Below are positions 8,046-15,729 of a stretch of DNA of 64,000 nt, one piece after another. The number at the start of each line of letters is the position of its first letter. Position 1 is the first letter of the stretch. The notes under the pieces are model-generated. The model was not told where the DNA came from. It saw nothing but the letters and a program-made list of their open reading frames with translations, and did no database searches. The stretch lies in NCBI RefSeq assembly GCF_027105055.1, contig NZ_CP114264.1:1612001-1676000 (forward strand). The letters are read 5' to 3'. The position numbers and the translations under genes were made by a program. The stretch comes from Acinetobacter sp. TR3 (GTDB lineage Bacteria; Pseudomonadota; Gammaproteobacteria; Pseudomonadales; Moraxellaceae).

Positions 8046-9302
8046 ATGTCAGGCGTAGGCGGTAAAGTACGGTTAATCACTGGTGAATCTTTCGGCTCAG
8101 GCAAGACTTATCTTGCTGTAATGGAAGCTGAAAAGCTTGTTCAAAAAGGGCATAACTATAAGAAGATATATTCAAACATACGTGGTCATGCAGAACTTGC
8201 AAAAGGCATTACAGATATGCCAAAAGATTGGCGTGAATGTGATCACTATAGCCTGATCATCATGGATGAGATTCAGTTTAATGAAAAGTTCGGCAAACAC
8301 TTCTCATCAAGACGAGATTCTGAAATTGTTGATTTTACCCAGTTGAGACATAATCATATTGATGTTTGGTTAATTACTCCGAACACTAAGTTAATTAATA
8401 CAGACATTAAAGAAATGGTGTCTGAACATTATTATGTTGAAGTTGCTAGTAAAACAGTTTCTAAGTGTTATGTATTTAAACGCGCTCAAACGAATATCAC
8501 AAAGAATTTAAAAGCGACTGCTTTAGATACATTCACATATAAAATTGAGGAGAAATACTGGAACTTATACAAATCGACAAAAGATGGTGAAGCATCGGAT
8601 CGTCAAACACACTTTAATATGAATCTAGTCACTTTTGTTGTCGGTGCTGTATTTACGTTATGTATTATTGCTGCGCTATGTTTTTATCTATTCGGTAAGT
8701 CTAAAGATGATGTAGATGCAATGACAACCGATAAAAATGGAAATAAAGTTCAACCTAATATCACACCTGAATCCTCCAGTAGTAATAATGATTTGCTTAA
8801 ACAGATTAAGGATTGTCAAAATCAATTTGGTTGGACTGCTGAAATGTGTCGTGATGCACTTGATAAAAAAGCACATGATCAACGTATAACAGAACTATCA
8901 GCTCGCAATCCGAATGATATAAATACGATCACAGCGAAATATAATCCTAACAAACCTTATGATGTACAATTGCCTGAGCAAATGCCTATCACAGTAAACG
9001 ATATGCCTAGAATTTCAGGTGTTTTAACTGTCAGAGGTGGAAAGTTAATGGCTGTGAATCAATACGGTGATTATATGCCTGAGATCAGTCAGCAAGATTG
9101 TAAAAAATACTTGAACGGCTATCGGCCATTTGATTATTCAGGCTCAAAAAAAGCAATATCTAATTCTGATAATTCTATGTCAGCTTCTAATATTACAAAC
9201 GTTCAACAAGATGAATCACAAAAGCAAGATTTTGTTCAACTAACATCTGAGCAGTACAAAGTCTATCAAGAAATTATTCGTCAAAATCTTCAATTGAATT
9301 AG
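8046..9302 (+). CDS. Zot-family phage assembly ATPase (pI-like)
   Basis: 418 residues. Walker A GESFGSGKT (about 13–21), Walker B LIIMDEIQ (about 76–83) and a single transmembrane helix VTFVVGAVFTLCIIAALCFYLF (about 198–219), which place an N-terminal cytoplasmic ATPase and a C-terminal periplasmic part. Zot/pI proteins drive assembly and export of filamentous virions through the envelope. The last gene of the rightward phage operon, followed by about 0.9 kb of non-coding phage DNA. Confidence 0.92.
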   Translation: MSGVGGKVRLITGESFGSGKTYLAVMEAEKLVQKGHNYKKIYSNIRGHAELAKGITDMPKDWRECDHYSLIIMDEIQFNEKFGKHFSSRRDSEIVDFTQLRHNHIDVWLITPNTKLINTDIKEMVSEHYYVEVASKTVSKCYVFKRAQTNITKNLKATALDTFTYKIEEKYWNLYKSTKDGEASDRQTHFNMNLVTFVVGAVFTLCIIAALCFYLFGKSKDDVDAMTTDKNGNKVQPNITPESSSSNNDLLKQIKDCQNQFGWTAEMCRDALDKKAHDQRITELSARNPNDINTITAKYNPNKPYDVQLPEQMPITVNDMPRISGVLTVRGGKLMAVNQYGDYMPEISQQDCKKYLNGYRPFDYSGSKKAISNSDNSMSASNITNVQQDESQKQDFVQLTSEQYKVYQEIIRQNLQLN

Positions 9303-9372
9303 TCTTCAAAGTATGAATTTCTTCTCTCTGATTACAAAATCCAGTCATTCGATGTGACGAGGAATCAACAAA

Positions 9373-9462
9373 GTAATGTCTTCAGGGGAATTAGACAACA
9401 ACGTGAAGTTATACAAACCTTGATCATCTATCGAGTTGTCTAAGGCGTAGTCTAGACATTAC
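9373..9462. repeat. Two-tier inverted repeat downstream of zot
   Basis: GTAATGTCT (9373–9381) pairs with AGACATTAC (9454–9462), and inside it TTAGACAAC (9391–9399) pairs with GTTGTCTAA (9435–9443). The two stems are colinear, giving one long hairpin about 90 bases long in single-stranded phage DNA. It may also end the zot transcript, though no T-run follows. Confidence 0.65.
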
Positions 9463-9534
9463 GCCAAGACAGATAAGTTTTTTAATTTAATTAAGCCTGA
9501 AAATTCGTGAAAAGTTTTTTACACGTTCGTAAAA

Positions 9535-9590
9535 GAAAAATAGTGTAATGAACGAAAGTGTTAATTTATAAAGGAAAAATAGTGTAATGA
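9535..9590 (+). repeat. Direct repeat pair, 17 bp
   Basis: GAAAAATAGTGTAATGA occurs at 9535–9551 and again at 9574–9590, a 39-bp period. Non-coding; could be an iteron-like binding site. Confidence 0.75.
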
Positions 9591-9621
9591 GTAGAATGAA
9601 ACAGCAAGGCTCACGAAATTA

Positions 9622-9997
9622 GCGCGCGCACTTTTCCCAGCAAAATTTCTGAGCGTATGTAGGGATTTGAAGATGCGCTCAAGTGACTTCGCAAACGTCT
9701 TCGATGTACCTAAACAACGAAAAACAAAGATTAAAAAACTATGGTTAAGTTCAACAACGAGCTTGTGGATTGAGTTATTTCCTGTGAATTAAACCTGTGG
9801 AGAAATCAACGTATAACAGACACACCGTTATGCGGATTTATCCATAGTGTTTATTCACAGATCAGAAATAACGTTGCGAAGCACAATCCACATGCTCGGT
9901 TGAACTGCTTTTAATCGTTCGAGTTGTGAGGGTCATAGTTCAGAATCACTAGCATTGAAAAACCAAAAAGAGAAGAAAACAGGAAAAGTGCGCGCGC
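9622..9997. repeat. Long-range perfect inverted repeat rich in CG alternation
   Basis: GCGCGCGCACTTTTCC (9622–9637) and its exact complement GGAAAAGTGCGCGCGC (9982–9997) flank 344 bp that contain the second inverted repeat and the DnaA-box-like motifs. The alternating CG tracts stand out in AT-rich DNA. Confidence 0.8.
9748..9906. repeat. Inner imperfect inverted repeat of the phage intergenic region
   Basis: The left arm 9748–9791 has blocks AGTTCAAC, GAGCTTGTGGATTG, GTTATTTC and CTGTGAATTAA in order. The right arm 9851–9906 carries the complements in reverse order: TTATTCACAG, GAAATAAC, CAATCCACATGCTC and GTTGAACT. Arms are about 45–55 bases with small bulges, and DnaA-box-like sites fall in the arms and loop. 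Confidence 0.7.
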
Positions 9998-10020
9998 GCG
10001 ATTTGGGGAAACCTGTTGAT

Positions 10021-10083
10021 TGGAGCGAATGGAACGGAAAGAGTGTTAAATTATCACTGGAGCGAATGGAACGGAAAGAGTGT
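10021..10083 (+). repeat. Direct repeat pair, 26 bp
   Basis: TGGAGCGAATGGAACGGAAA followed by GAGTGT occurs at 10021–10046 and identically at 10058–10083, a 37-bp period. A TTG-started frame runs across both copies in different phases, so the repeat is more likely a DNA-level element than coding. Confidence 0.8.
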
Positions 10084-10189
10084 CGAACGTTTAAAAAATG
10101 GAGAGGCTTTTCTTGACGATATTTTTAAAAAAGAACAAGTATCGCAAACTTGCGCAGACTCTCCAGAGCGCAAGTTGAGAAACGTTCGG

Positions 10190-10218
10190 ATTTCGCATAA
10201 CTCTATGTTATGTTACTT
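10190..10218 (+). other. Second dif-like phage attachment site (attP2-like)
   Basis: ATTTCGCATAA, a 7-base core CTCTATG, then TTATGTTACTT. It is in opposite orientation to the dif at 10306–10333, 87 bp away. It can pair with the attP1 rebuilt from the two prophage ends (22 of 29 positions, both arms mostly paired, core largely unpaired). The same 7-base core length occurs in the left junction. Confidence 0.65.
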
Positions 10219-10228
10219 GCGTATACAC

Positions 10229-10293
10229 TTGACAGCGATTCAGTTCAAGCTGTCAATGTGCGGTGCGATCTGACAGTGATAGAAGCGCACCGC
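10229..10293. other. Paired hairpins between the two attachment sites
   Basis: TTGACAGC (10229–10236) pairs with GCTGTCAA (10249–10256); GCGGTGCG (10260–10267) pairs with CGCACCGC (10286–10293). Together with pairing of the flanking att sites and GTATA/TATAC between them, the region folds as a forked hairpin. Confidence 0.7.
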
Positions 10294-10305
10294 TTTAGAT
10301 ATACC

Positions 10306-10333
10306 ATTTAACATAATATACATTATACGCAAT
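10306..10333 (-). other. dif site (XerC/XerD recombination site), right prophage junction
   Basis: Read on the minus strand: ATTGCGTATAA, core TGTATA, TTATGTTAAAT. This agrees with the gammaproteobacterial dif consensus at all but one of 28 positions. It is expected once per chromosome, at the replication terminus, where XerCD with FtsK resolve dimers. As in CTXphi lysogens, integration seems to have rebuilt a functional dif at one prophage end. Confidence 0.85.
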
Positions 10334-10346
10334 TATTAAAATATAA

Positions 10347-10490
10347 GTTAGCAACGTTCCATATATCACCAATGAAGAACGAGAAAAAATTCTTACTTGT
10401 TTTGAAGAATACATAGTTAATCTAGACAACTTAACGCCACTGGAGCTCCCTAAATTAGAGAATTTCGACGATAAAATGAATCCATTTTAA
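10347..10490 (+). pseudogene. Start-less remnant open frame right of dif
   Basis: 48 codons between TAA 10344–10346 and TAA 10488–10490: VSNVPYITNEEREKIL, then TCFEEYIVNLDNLTPLEL, ending ENFDDKMNPF. Composition looks like a real charged, helical protein C-terminus, yet there is no ATG/GTG/TTG near the beginning. It may be the tail of a chromosomal gene lost by insertions at dif. No family recognised. Confidence 0.35.
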
Positions 10491-10503
10491 AATTAAATAA
10501 AAA

Positions 10504-10533
10504 CTGCTACTTAGCACCCCAACTAGGTAGCAG
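10504..10533 (-). terminator. Terminator of the TenA/PqqC-like gene
   Basis: CTGCTACTTAG (10504–10514) pairs with CTAGGTAGCAG (10523–10533) with one bulge; on the minus strand the stem is followed by TTTTTATTT. Confidence 0.75.
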
Positions 10534-10547
10534 CTTATTCGGTATTT

Positions 10548-11294
10548 TTAATTATTATTTTGTAACTTGTAGCACTCATCTAAAGCTAGCTCATAATAAG
10601 CCAAGCCTTCTTTCGCTGCTAAAAAAGCTTTTCTCTGAGAAACCGGATCTTTGTCACATAATCTCTTAATTAGCTCCATCGCTTCATAAGGATGTAGATC
10701 ATCGTAGTGTGCATGAGCTCTTAACCATGCCAATGATCTTTTATTAATACTTACTTCTGGAGTTTCTGTATAAGCTTGTATTCCTTTATATACATGAATG
10801 GTCCAATCCCCTGTAGCCCACTCTATTGCTAAATTTGTTGCAGCAATACTCTCGGCCAAACTTCCCCTAAAATTTACATCCCATAAAAAATGATTGACCG
10901 CATTCATTGCTACTGGTGGTCTAACTTCATTCAACATTTCAGTCGTTATGCCAAAACCCTTCGCCCAATCTTGATACCAATGTAAATGTCTTTCTTCAAC
11001 TTTGATATTTTGAATTAACCAATCTCTAGTCTCAGTTACACCATCTAAAGAAAAAGCCGTCGCTTTAGCTAAAGCACCTGCCATATATGATGGAAAATGA
11101 GCAACCAAAGGATAAAAATTTAATAATGCTGACCGAAAGCATTCTAAATTTAGGCTACCGCTTGCCATATCTAAAAATAAAGGGTGTTTGCTTACTCGCT
11201 CTTTTGCAGGAACAAGTTCATCCCAAAATTGTTGTGCCCATTCTGAGTGAGGTGTTATTTCTAGTTTTGTTCCATATTGCTTCGTAACAGTCAT
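10548..11294 (-). CDS. TenA/PqqC-like haem-oxygenase-fold protein (putative di-iron oxidase)
   Basis: 248 residues, all-helical. Conserved metal-type motifs of the haem-oxygenase-like di-iron group are visible: KVEERHLHWYQDW (about 96–108, E-x2-H) and AHAHYDDLHPYEA (about 194–206, D-x2-H plus a further His). This group includes enzymes that oxidise or fragment small amines and fatty acids; classical TenA (thiaminase II) and PqqC share the fold but not the metal ligands. No pyrroloquinoline quinone or thiamine genes are nearby, and the gene is monocistronic. Metal dependence and substrate are inference. Confidence 0.7.
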   Translation of the reverse strand: MTVTKQYGTKLEITPHSEWAQQFWDELVPAKERVSKHPLFLDMASGSLNLECFRSALLNFYPLVAHFPSYMAGALAKATAFSLDGVTETRDWLIQNIKVEERHLHWYQDWAKGFGITTEMLNEVRPPVAMNAVNHFLWDVNFRGSLAESIAATNLAIEWATGDWTIHVYKGIQAYTETPEVSINKRSLAWLRAHAHYDDLHPYEAMELIKRLCDKDPVSQRKAFLAAKEGLAYYELALDECYKLQNNN

Positions 11295-11625
11295 TTCGAT
11301 CCATCCTATTTCGTATGACTTATTTCAATCATTTTCCACGATTGCTGCTTATTTTTATAGCTAGATTTGATCGTAATACAATCAATATACAATGATTGTT
11401 ATTTAATTTGTAACATTTTTTTATCTGTTCAGCATTTTATTAAGTTTAATCATTATATTAGTTGCTAATACATTCATATTACACCCGAAAAATATAGAAT
11501 ACTGGCAATAAAATCTGATTATCATAAAAAATTATTAATTTTATATAATCCAATACACATTTTATTTAATTCAGTGTAACGTAGTTAACAATCCCTATTT
11601 ACATTTATAAGAACATTGGGGGGCG
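11295..11625. other. Divergent intergenic region, no further feature seen
   Basis: 331 bp of very AT-rich sequence that must hold the promoters of the leftward TenA/PqqC-like gene and the rightward cyclase. No riboswitch, palindromic operator or small gene was recognised. Confidence 0.5.
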
Positions 11626-12867
11626 ATGAGAGATAAGATGAAGTTAAAAGCATCCAACTTACTGGGGCAAGAACAAATTGACTTGTTAATTTCTCGCGGA
11701 CTAAATTTAGTTTGGTTTCCTAAAGAATTAGAAGTCATTTATAAAGATCAGTATAAAAATGAAGCTGCACATGAATTCCGTTACCGTGCACCAATCATTC
11801 TATGCCTCTATTTATATTTAAGTTTTGGTACTTATCAGGTTCTACCTACAGAACTACGCACTGCATGGGTCGCGTACTACGGTTGGGTGGGCATGATAAT
11901 TGTTTTTGCATGGTTACTTGCTTTCATTCCATCGATGAACAGATGGTTTGATTACTATGTTTGCTTAGGCTCTACAGGTGCCGTCGCTCTTACTTTCACG
12001 TTAATTAATGTATTGGAACATGGTCAGAATAACGTTCTTTTTCATGCCGCTATGATGTATGCCGTGGTCATTATATATGGCTTTGTTGGTATGCGATTTT
12101 ATACAGCGATGTTTGCTGGTTGGTGTGGTGGTTTAATTGGTATTGCCATTAGTGTTTGGTTTAATGGATCAATTGATTGGACTTACTTAAATCGGACTTA
12201 TACTTTTAGTAGCTTTCTAGGAATGGCTTTAGCTTATGCAATAGATCGGCAACATAGAGAGAATTATCTACAAGACTGTATGATCGAACTAAATCGATTA
12301 GAGCTTATGCGTCAGGCGCAACAACTTTCAATTTTATCTCAACAAGATGCTTTAACTGGTTTAGCGAACCGTAGATACCTCGATGAAGTGCTTGAAAATG
12401 AGTGGAAACGCTCAATCCGTCATGAAGTTCCTATCACAATCATGATGATCGATATCGATTTTTTTAAACTATACAATGATACATTAGGCCATATTCAGGG
12501 AGATCAATGTCTTAGACGAATTGCCATTTTGCTCGGTTCAATCTCATCGCGAAGTGGAGATCTTGCTGCACGTTATGGCGGTGAAGAGTTCTTACTTTTA
12601 TTTTCCATGACGAATAAAGATCAAGCACTTATACAAGTTCAACGTTTAATGGAATTGGTACGAAATATAGAGATTGCACATCCTCGAAGTAATGTCTCTA
12701 AATATGTAACGATCAGTGTGGGTGTTGCAACAACAACCCCTCATCTTAATGACAGCCTATCAGAGTTTATCTCTAAAGCAGATCATGCTTTGTATGTAGC
12801 AAAAAGTAATGGTCGAAATCAATATCATGTTGCAACGAGTGAAAATGTAATTTCTGAGACTTTATAA
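11626..12867 (+). CDS. Membrane-bound diguanylate cyclase (GGDEF)
   Basis: 413 residues. The N-terminal half (about 50–205) has six or so hydrophobic helices, then a short linker helix and a GGDEF domain from DALTGLANRRYLD (about 240). The active site is GGEEF (about 318). An RSGD product-inhibition site lies five residues before it (about 309), so catalysis and feedback by c-di-GMP both look intact. It makes c-di-GMP from two GTP at the inner membrane; the sensed signal is unknown. A second ATG at 11638 with GAGAG upstream is an equally good start. Confidence 0.92.
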   Translation: MRDKMKLKASNLLGQEQIDLLISRGLNLVWFPKELEVIYKDQYKNEAAHEFRYRAPIILCLYLYLSFGTYQVLPTELRTAWVAYYGWVGMIIVFAWLLAFIPSMNRWFDYYVCLGSTGAVALTFTLINVLEHGQNNVLFHAAMMYAVVIIYGFVGMRFYTAMFAGWCGGLIGIAISVWFNGSIDWTYLNRTYTFSSFLGMALAYAIDRQHRENYLQDCMIELNRLELMRQAQQLSILSQQDALTGLANRRYLDEVLENEWKRSIRHEVPITIMMIDIDFFKLYNDTLGHIQGDQCLRRIAILLGSISSRSGDLAARYGGEEFLLLFSMTNKDQALIQVQRLMELVRNIEIAHPRSNVSKYVTISVGVATTTPHLNDSLSEFISKADHALYVAKSNGRNQYHVATSENVISETL

Positions 12868-12890
12868 GATTAATTTTTTATTATTAAAAA

Positions 12891-12922
12891 ACATACTTGC
12901 GCCCAAAGTGTCGCAAGTATGT
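12891..12922 (-). terminator. Terminator between the cyclase and aroC
   Basis: ACATACTTGCG (12891–12901) pairs exactly with CGCAAGTATGT (12912–12922); on the minus strand a TTTTTTAATAA tract follows, so it ends aroC mRNA. Confidence 0.85.
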
Positions 12923-12934
12923 GAAAAATCAAAA

Positions 12935-14026
12935 TTATGGCTCAATTGGTTGAAATGGAACTACAACATCAGCATTTTGAGCACGATGTCTTAAAAAATG
13001 ATCCATTAGAACAATCGCTAACATTGCTTCAGCAATTGGAGTCGCTCGAACGCCCACACAAGGATCATGACGACCCTTAGTTAACACATCCGTGTTTTTT
13101 CGATCAATTGTAATGGTTTTACCTGGAGTGGTAATACTGGCAGTTGGTTTTAAAGCAATCGCGACACGAATCGTTTGACCACTTGAAATACCACCTAAAA
13201 TTCCACCAGCATGATTTGCAAGGAAACCATCTGTGGTTAGTTCATCACGAGTTTCGTGACCAAACTGCCCAGCAACTGCAAAACCATCCCCAATCTCAAC
13301 ACCTTTAACCGCATTGATACTCATCATGGCATGAGCAATATCTGCATCTAAGCGATCAAATACAGGTTCACCCCATCCTACTGGTACTTTTTCAGCAACG
13401 ATTTCAAGTTTTGCACCGCAACTTGTCCCTTGCTCACGTAATGCTGTGACTAATTGCTCGAAGCGAGGAACTGCATCAACATCACCACAGAAAAATGGAT
13501 TATTTGGCACTTCAGCCCAATCTAACTTTTCTGCAATTTCATTCCCAATCTGTGTTACATGCCCGCGGATATCAATACCAAATTTCTCTGCCAAATACTT
13601 TTTAGCGATCGCACCCGCTGCAACACGCATCGCTGTCTCACGTGCACTTGAGCGACCACCACCACGATAATCACGGAAACCATATTTTTGAGTATAGGTA
13701 TAATCAGCATGACCAGGACGGAATGTTTGGGCAATATTACCGTAGTCTTTTGATTTTTGATCTGTATTACGAATCAATAAACCAATTGATGTACCCGTAG
13801 TTTTGCCTTCAAAAACACCAGAAATAATTTCAACTTGATCAGGCTCTTTACGTTGCGTTGCAAACTTAGAAGTACCCGGCTTACGGCGATCCAAATCTTT
13901 TTGCAAGTCTGCCTCGCAAATTTCCAGTCCCGGTGGTACGCCATCTACAATTGCCATCAAGCCAGCACCATGTGATTCACCACATGTCGTCACACGGAAT
14001 AACTGACCAATACTATTTCCTGCCAT
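12935..14026 (-). CDS. aroC: Chorismate synthase
   Basis: 363 residues, normal length. It converts 5-enolpyruvylshikimate-3-phosphate to chorismate with reduced FMN, the last step of the common aromatic pathway. Signature stretches are present: [10 protein letters not shown] near the start (10–19), [23 protein letters not shown] (about 117–139) and [18 protein letters not shown] (about 272–289). It is the last gene of a leftward set with a 121-residue unknown protein and prmB, an arrangement familiar from related gammaproteobacteria. aroG, which opens the same pathway, is at 34386. Confidence 0.97.
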   Translation of the reverse strand: MAGNSIGQLFRVTTCGESHGAGLMAIVDGVPPGLEICEADLQKDLDRRKPGTSKFATQRKEPDQVEIISGVFEGKTTGTSIGLLIRNTDQKSKDYGNIAQTFRPGHADYTYTQKYGFRDYRGGGRSSARETAMRVAAGAIAKKYLAEKFGIDIRGHVTQIGNEIAEKLDWAEVPNNPFFCGDVDAVPRFEQLVTALREQGTSCGAKLEIVAEKVPVGWGEPVFDRLDADIAHAMMSINAVKGVEIGDGFAVAGQFGHETRDELTTDGFLANHAGGILGGISSGQTIRVAIALKPTASITTPGKTITIDRKNTDVLTKGRHDPCVGVRATPIAEAMLAIVLMDHFLRHRAQNADVVVPFQPIEP

Positions 14027-14041
14027 TTTCTAACCTATCTT

Positions 14042-14407
14042 TTATTCATCGAAACTGTGGTGCATCTCTTCAAGCATTAATTCATAGATATTCCCTAAAA
14101 CATCATCATCACATTGCTGACGATAACTCAGGACAATATATTCAATCAGACTTTTATGATCTGAAAGTAAATAAAGACTATGAATCAATGACTCCGCGGC
14201 ATCAGGATCAAACTCTCCATATCCAAGATTTACAAGGAGTTGATCAAATTGCTGACAAATTTCTTGCTTAAAAACTTCCGAATTAATTGCATCAATCCCA
14301 CTCTGATTCCATTTGTTTTTTAATGCAATCAAACCATCTTTAAATTGCTGAATTTTAGTTTGATCTAAGTCAGGTTTAGCTACTAATAGAATTGCTGCAA
14401 TTGGCAT
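14042..14407 (-). CDS. Conserved hypothetical protein between prmB and aroC
   Basis: 121 residues, acidic and predicted mostly helical, with no signal peptide or membrane segment. No motif recognised. It lies 11 bases after prmB and 15 bases before aroC on the same strand, so co-transcription is likely. Small acidic helical proteins of this kind may be adaptors, but nothing in the sequence shows a function. Confidence 0.75.
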   Translation of the reverse strand: MPIAAILLVAKPDLDQTKIQQFKDGLIALKNKWNQSGIDAINSEVFKQEICQQFDQLLVNLGYGEFDPDAAESLIHSLYLLSDHKSLIEYIVLSYRQQCDDDVLGNIYELMLEEMHHSFDE

Positions 14408-14418
14408 CTTGTACGACT

Positions 14419-15432
14419 CTAGATCTGCTCAACAGATTGTTGAAAGATGTCTTTATAACGGCGGCATTGTTCAGCTGTTAAAGCAAAAATACCAGAACCG
14501 CCTTTTTGGAATGTAAGCCAATGGAAATCAACAGTATTAAAGTTTTGACGCATTGCCCATTCTGAATTACCGACTTCGATAACGATTAAACCATCTTCTG
14601 TCAAATACTCAGCAGCTTGCGCTAACATTTTACGAACCAAATCTAAACCATCTTGACCAGCAGCAAGTGCAAGCTCAGGCTCGTGTAAGAATTCTTCTGG
14701 TAAATCTGCCATATCTTCTGCATCCACATAAGGTGGATTGCATACGATGAGATCATATTGATTTTCAGCAGGAATTTTTGAGAATAAATCAGACTCAAGC
14801 AAAGCAACTTGATATTGCTTATCATGGTGTTCGGCATTAATTGATGCAACTTCTAAAGCTTCTTTGGAAATATCAGTTGCATCGACTTCAGAGTCTGGGA
14901 ATGCATATGCCAAAGCGATTGCAATACAACCAGAACCCGTACACATGTCTAAAATACGTTGTGGCGTTTTCGGATTCGTGTTTTCTGGTAAATTATTTAA
15001 TGCTTCAAGCATTTGACCATTTTCATTTAAACAATATGGTGCAAAGCGTTGTTCGATCAATTCGGCAATTGGCGAACGCGGAATCAGTACACGTTCATCT
15101 ACATAGTATGGTTTATTACAGAAATATGCCAAATTTAATAAATATGAGGTTGGAATACGATCATTGATGCGACGTTCTAATAGACTTAAAAATTCTGCTT
15201 TCTCAGTTGGGAGTAATTTTGCATCTAATATTTCTGCATCAGCTTTCCATTCTAGAGAAAGTGTTTGCAAAACAAGTGCAGAGCTTTCTGCAAAATAATC
15301 TTCAGTACCTTGACCTAAGTGTGCATCATATTGACGAAGTGCGGTTACACCAAAACGAATAAAATCTCGAATTGTTACTAAGTTTTCAGCCGCTTCTTGT
15401 AAATGTTCAGGGCTGATTGTAGGTCGCTCCAC
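14419..15432 (-). CDS. prmB: Ribosomal protein uL3 N5-glutamine methyltransferase
   Basis: 337 residues. SAM-dependent methyltransferase with an N-terminal helical substrate domain and a Rossmann domain: motif I ILDMCTGSGCIAIALA (about 159–174), and the NPPY catalytic motif in LIVCNPPYVDA (about 226–236) that marks glutamine-N5 methyltransferases. NPPY together with PRSPIAELIE fits PrmB, which methylates a glutamine of L3, rather than PrmC, which acts on release factors. First gene of the prmB–unknown–aroC set. Confidence 0.93.
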   Translation of the reverse strand: MERPTISPEHLQEAAENLVTIRDFIRFGVTALRQYDAHLGQGTEDYFAESSALVLQTLSLEWKADAEILDAKLLPTEKAEFLSLLERRINDRIPTSYLLNLAYFCNKPYYVDERVLIPRSPIAELIEQRFAPYCLNENGQMLEALNNLPENTNPKTPQRILDMCTGSGCIAIALAYAFPDSEVDATDISKEALEVASINAEHHDKQYQVALLESDLFSKIPAENQYDLIVCNPPYVDAEDMADLPEEFLHEPELALAAGQDGLDLVRKMLAQAAEYLTEDGLIVIEVGNSEWAMRQNFNTVDFHWLTFQKGGSGIFALTAEQCRRYKDIFQQSVEQI

Positions 15433-15500
15433 TTAGGCGTCTCCAAAAGTGCTAATTGCAAAAACTCTTTATTCTAACGGGATTAGCGTCTATTTAACAG

Positions 15501-15529
15501 AAAAAAAACCGCCTCTATACAGAAGCGGT
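15501..15529 (-). terminator. Terminator downstream of the MoxR/VWA operon
   Basis: ACCGC (15508–15512) pairs with GCGGT (15525–15529), with partial inner pairing; on the minus strand an eight-T run follows. It closes the transcript that includes the 44-residue gene. Confidence 0.85.
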
Positions 15530-15558
15530 CATTATTTTGATATTTCAATATCTACGAG

Positions 15559-15693
15559 TCAGAGTCCAAATTTATCAGCCACATAATCAGCATCCATTGC
15601 TTCTTTTAAATGATGAGGAATAAATTGACCACCAAAATTACCAAAGAAACCTACTTCATTTGGTAAAGCAAGCCCATTAATTTGATGTTCCAT
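15559..15693 (-). CDS. 44-residue peptide resembling the TrpB N-terminus
   Basis: The ATG at 15693 is preceded by a perfect AGGAGGA ribosome-binding site. The product MEHQINGLALPNEVGFFG continues NFGGQFIPHHLKEAMDADY and ends DKFGL. The G-[FY]-F-G-x-F-G-G-x-[FY]-[IV]-P pattern is the opening motif of tryptophan synthase beta, yet nothing else of TrpB follows and the stop is genuine. It sits 36 bp after the VWA gene and before the shared terminator. Function unknown: it could be a TrpB-derived relic or an independent peptide. Confidence 0.65.
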   Translation of the reverse strand: MEHQINGLALPNEVGFFGNFGGQFIPHHLKEAMDADYVADKFGL

Positions 15694-15729
15694 GATTCCT
15701 CCTATTTTTATAAAGTATGCATATAAACG

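Larger units (their letters stand above)
9303..10189. other. Non-coding phage intergenic region with nested inverted repeats
   Basis: No convincing gene. It holds the repeats listed separately and several DnaA-box-like motifs: TTATTCACA (9851–9859, full consensus TTATNCACA), TTATCCATA (9838–9846, one mismatch) and TGTGGAGAA (9796–9804, one mismatch on the other strand). By position it should contain plus- and minus-strand origins; the nick site cannot be read directly. Confidence 0.7.

Noticed and set aside
10016..10273. Rightward 85-codon frame from TTG across the 26-bp repeats
   Set aside because: No ribosome-binding site, reads the two identical repeats in different phases, and runs through the attP2-like site and hairpins; more likely a chance frame in structured non-coding DNA.
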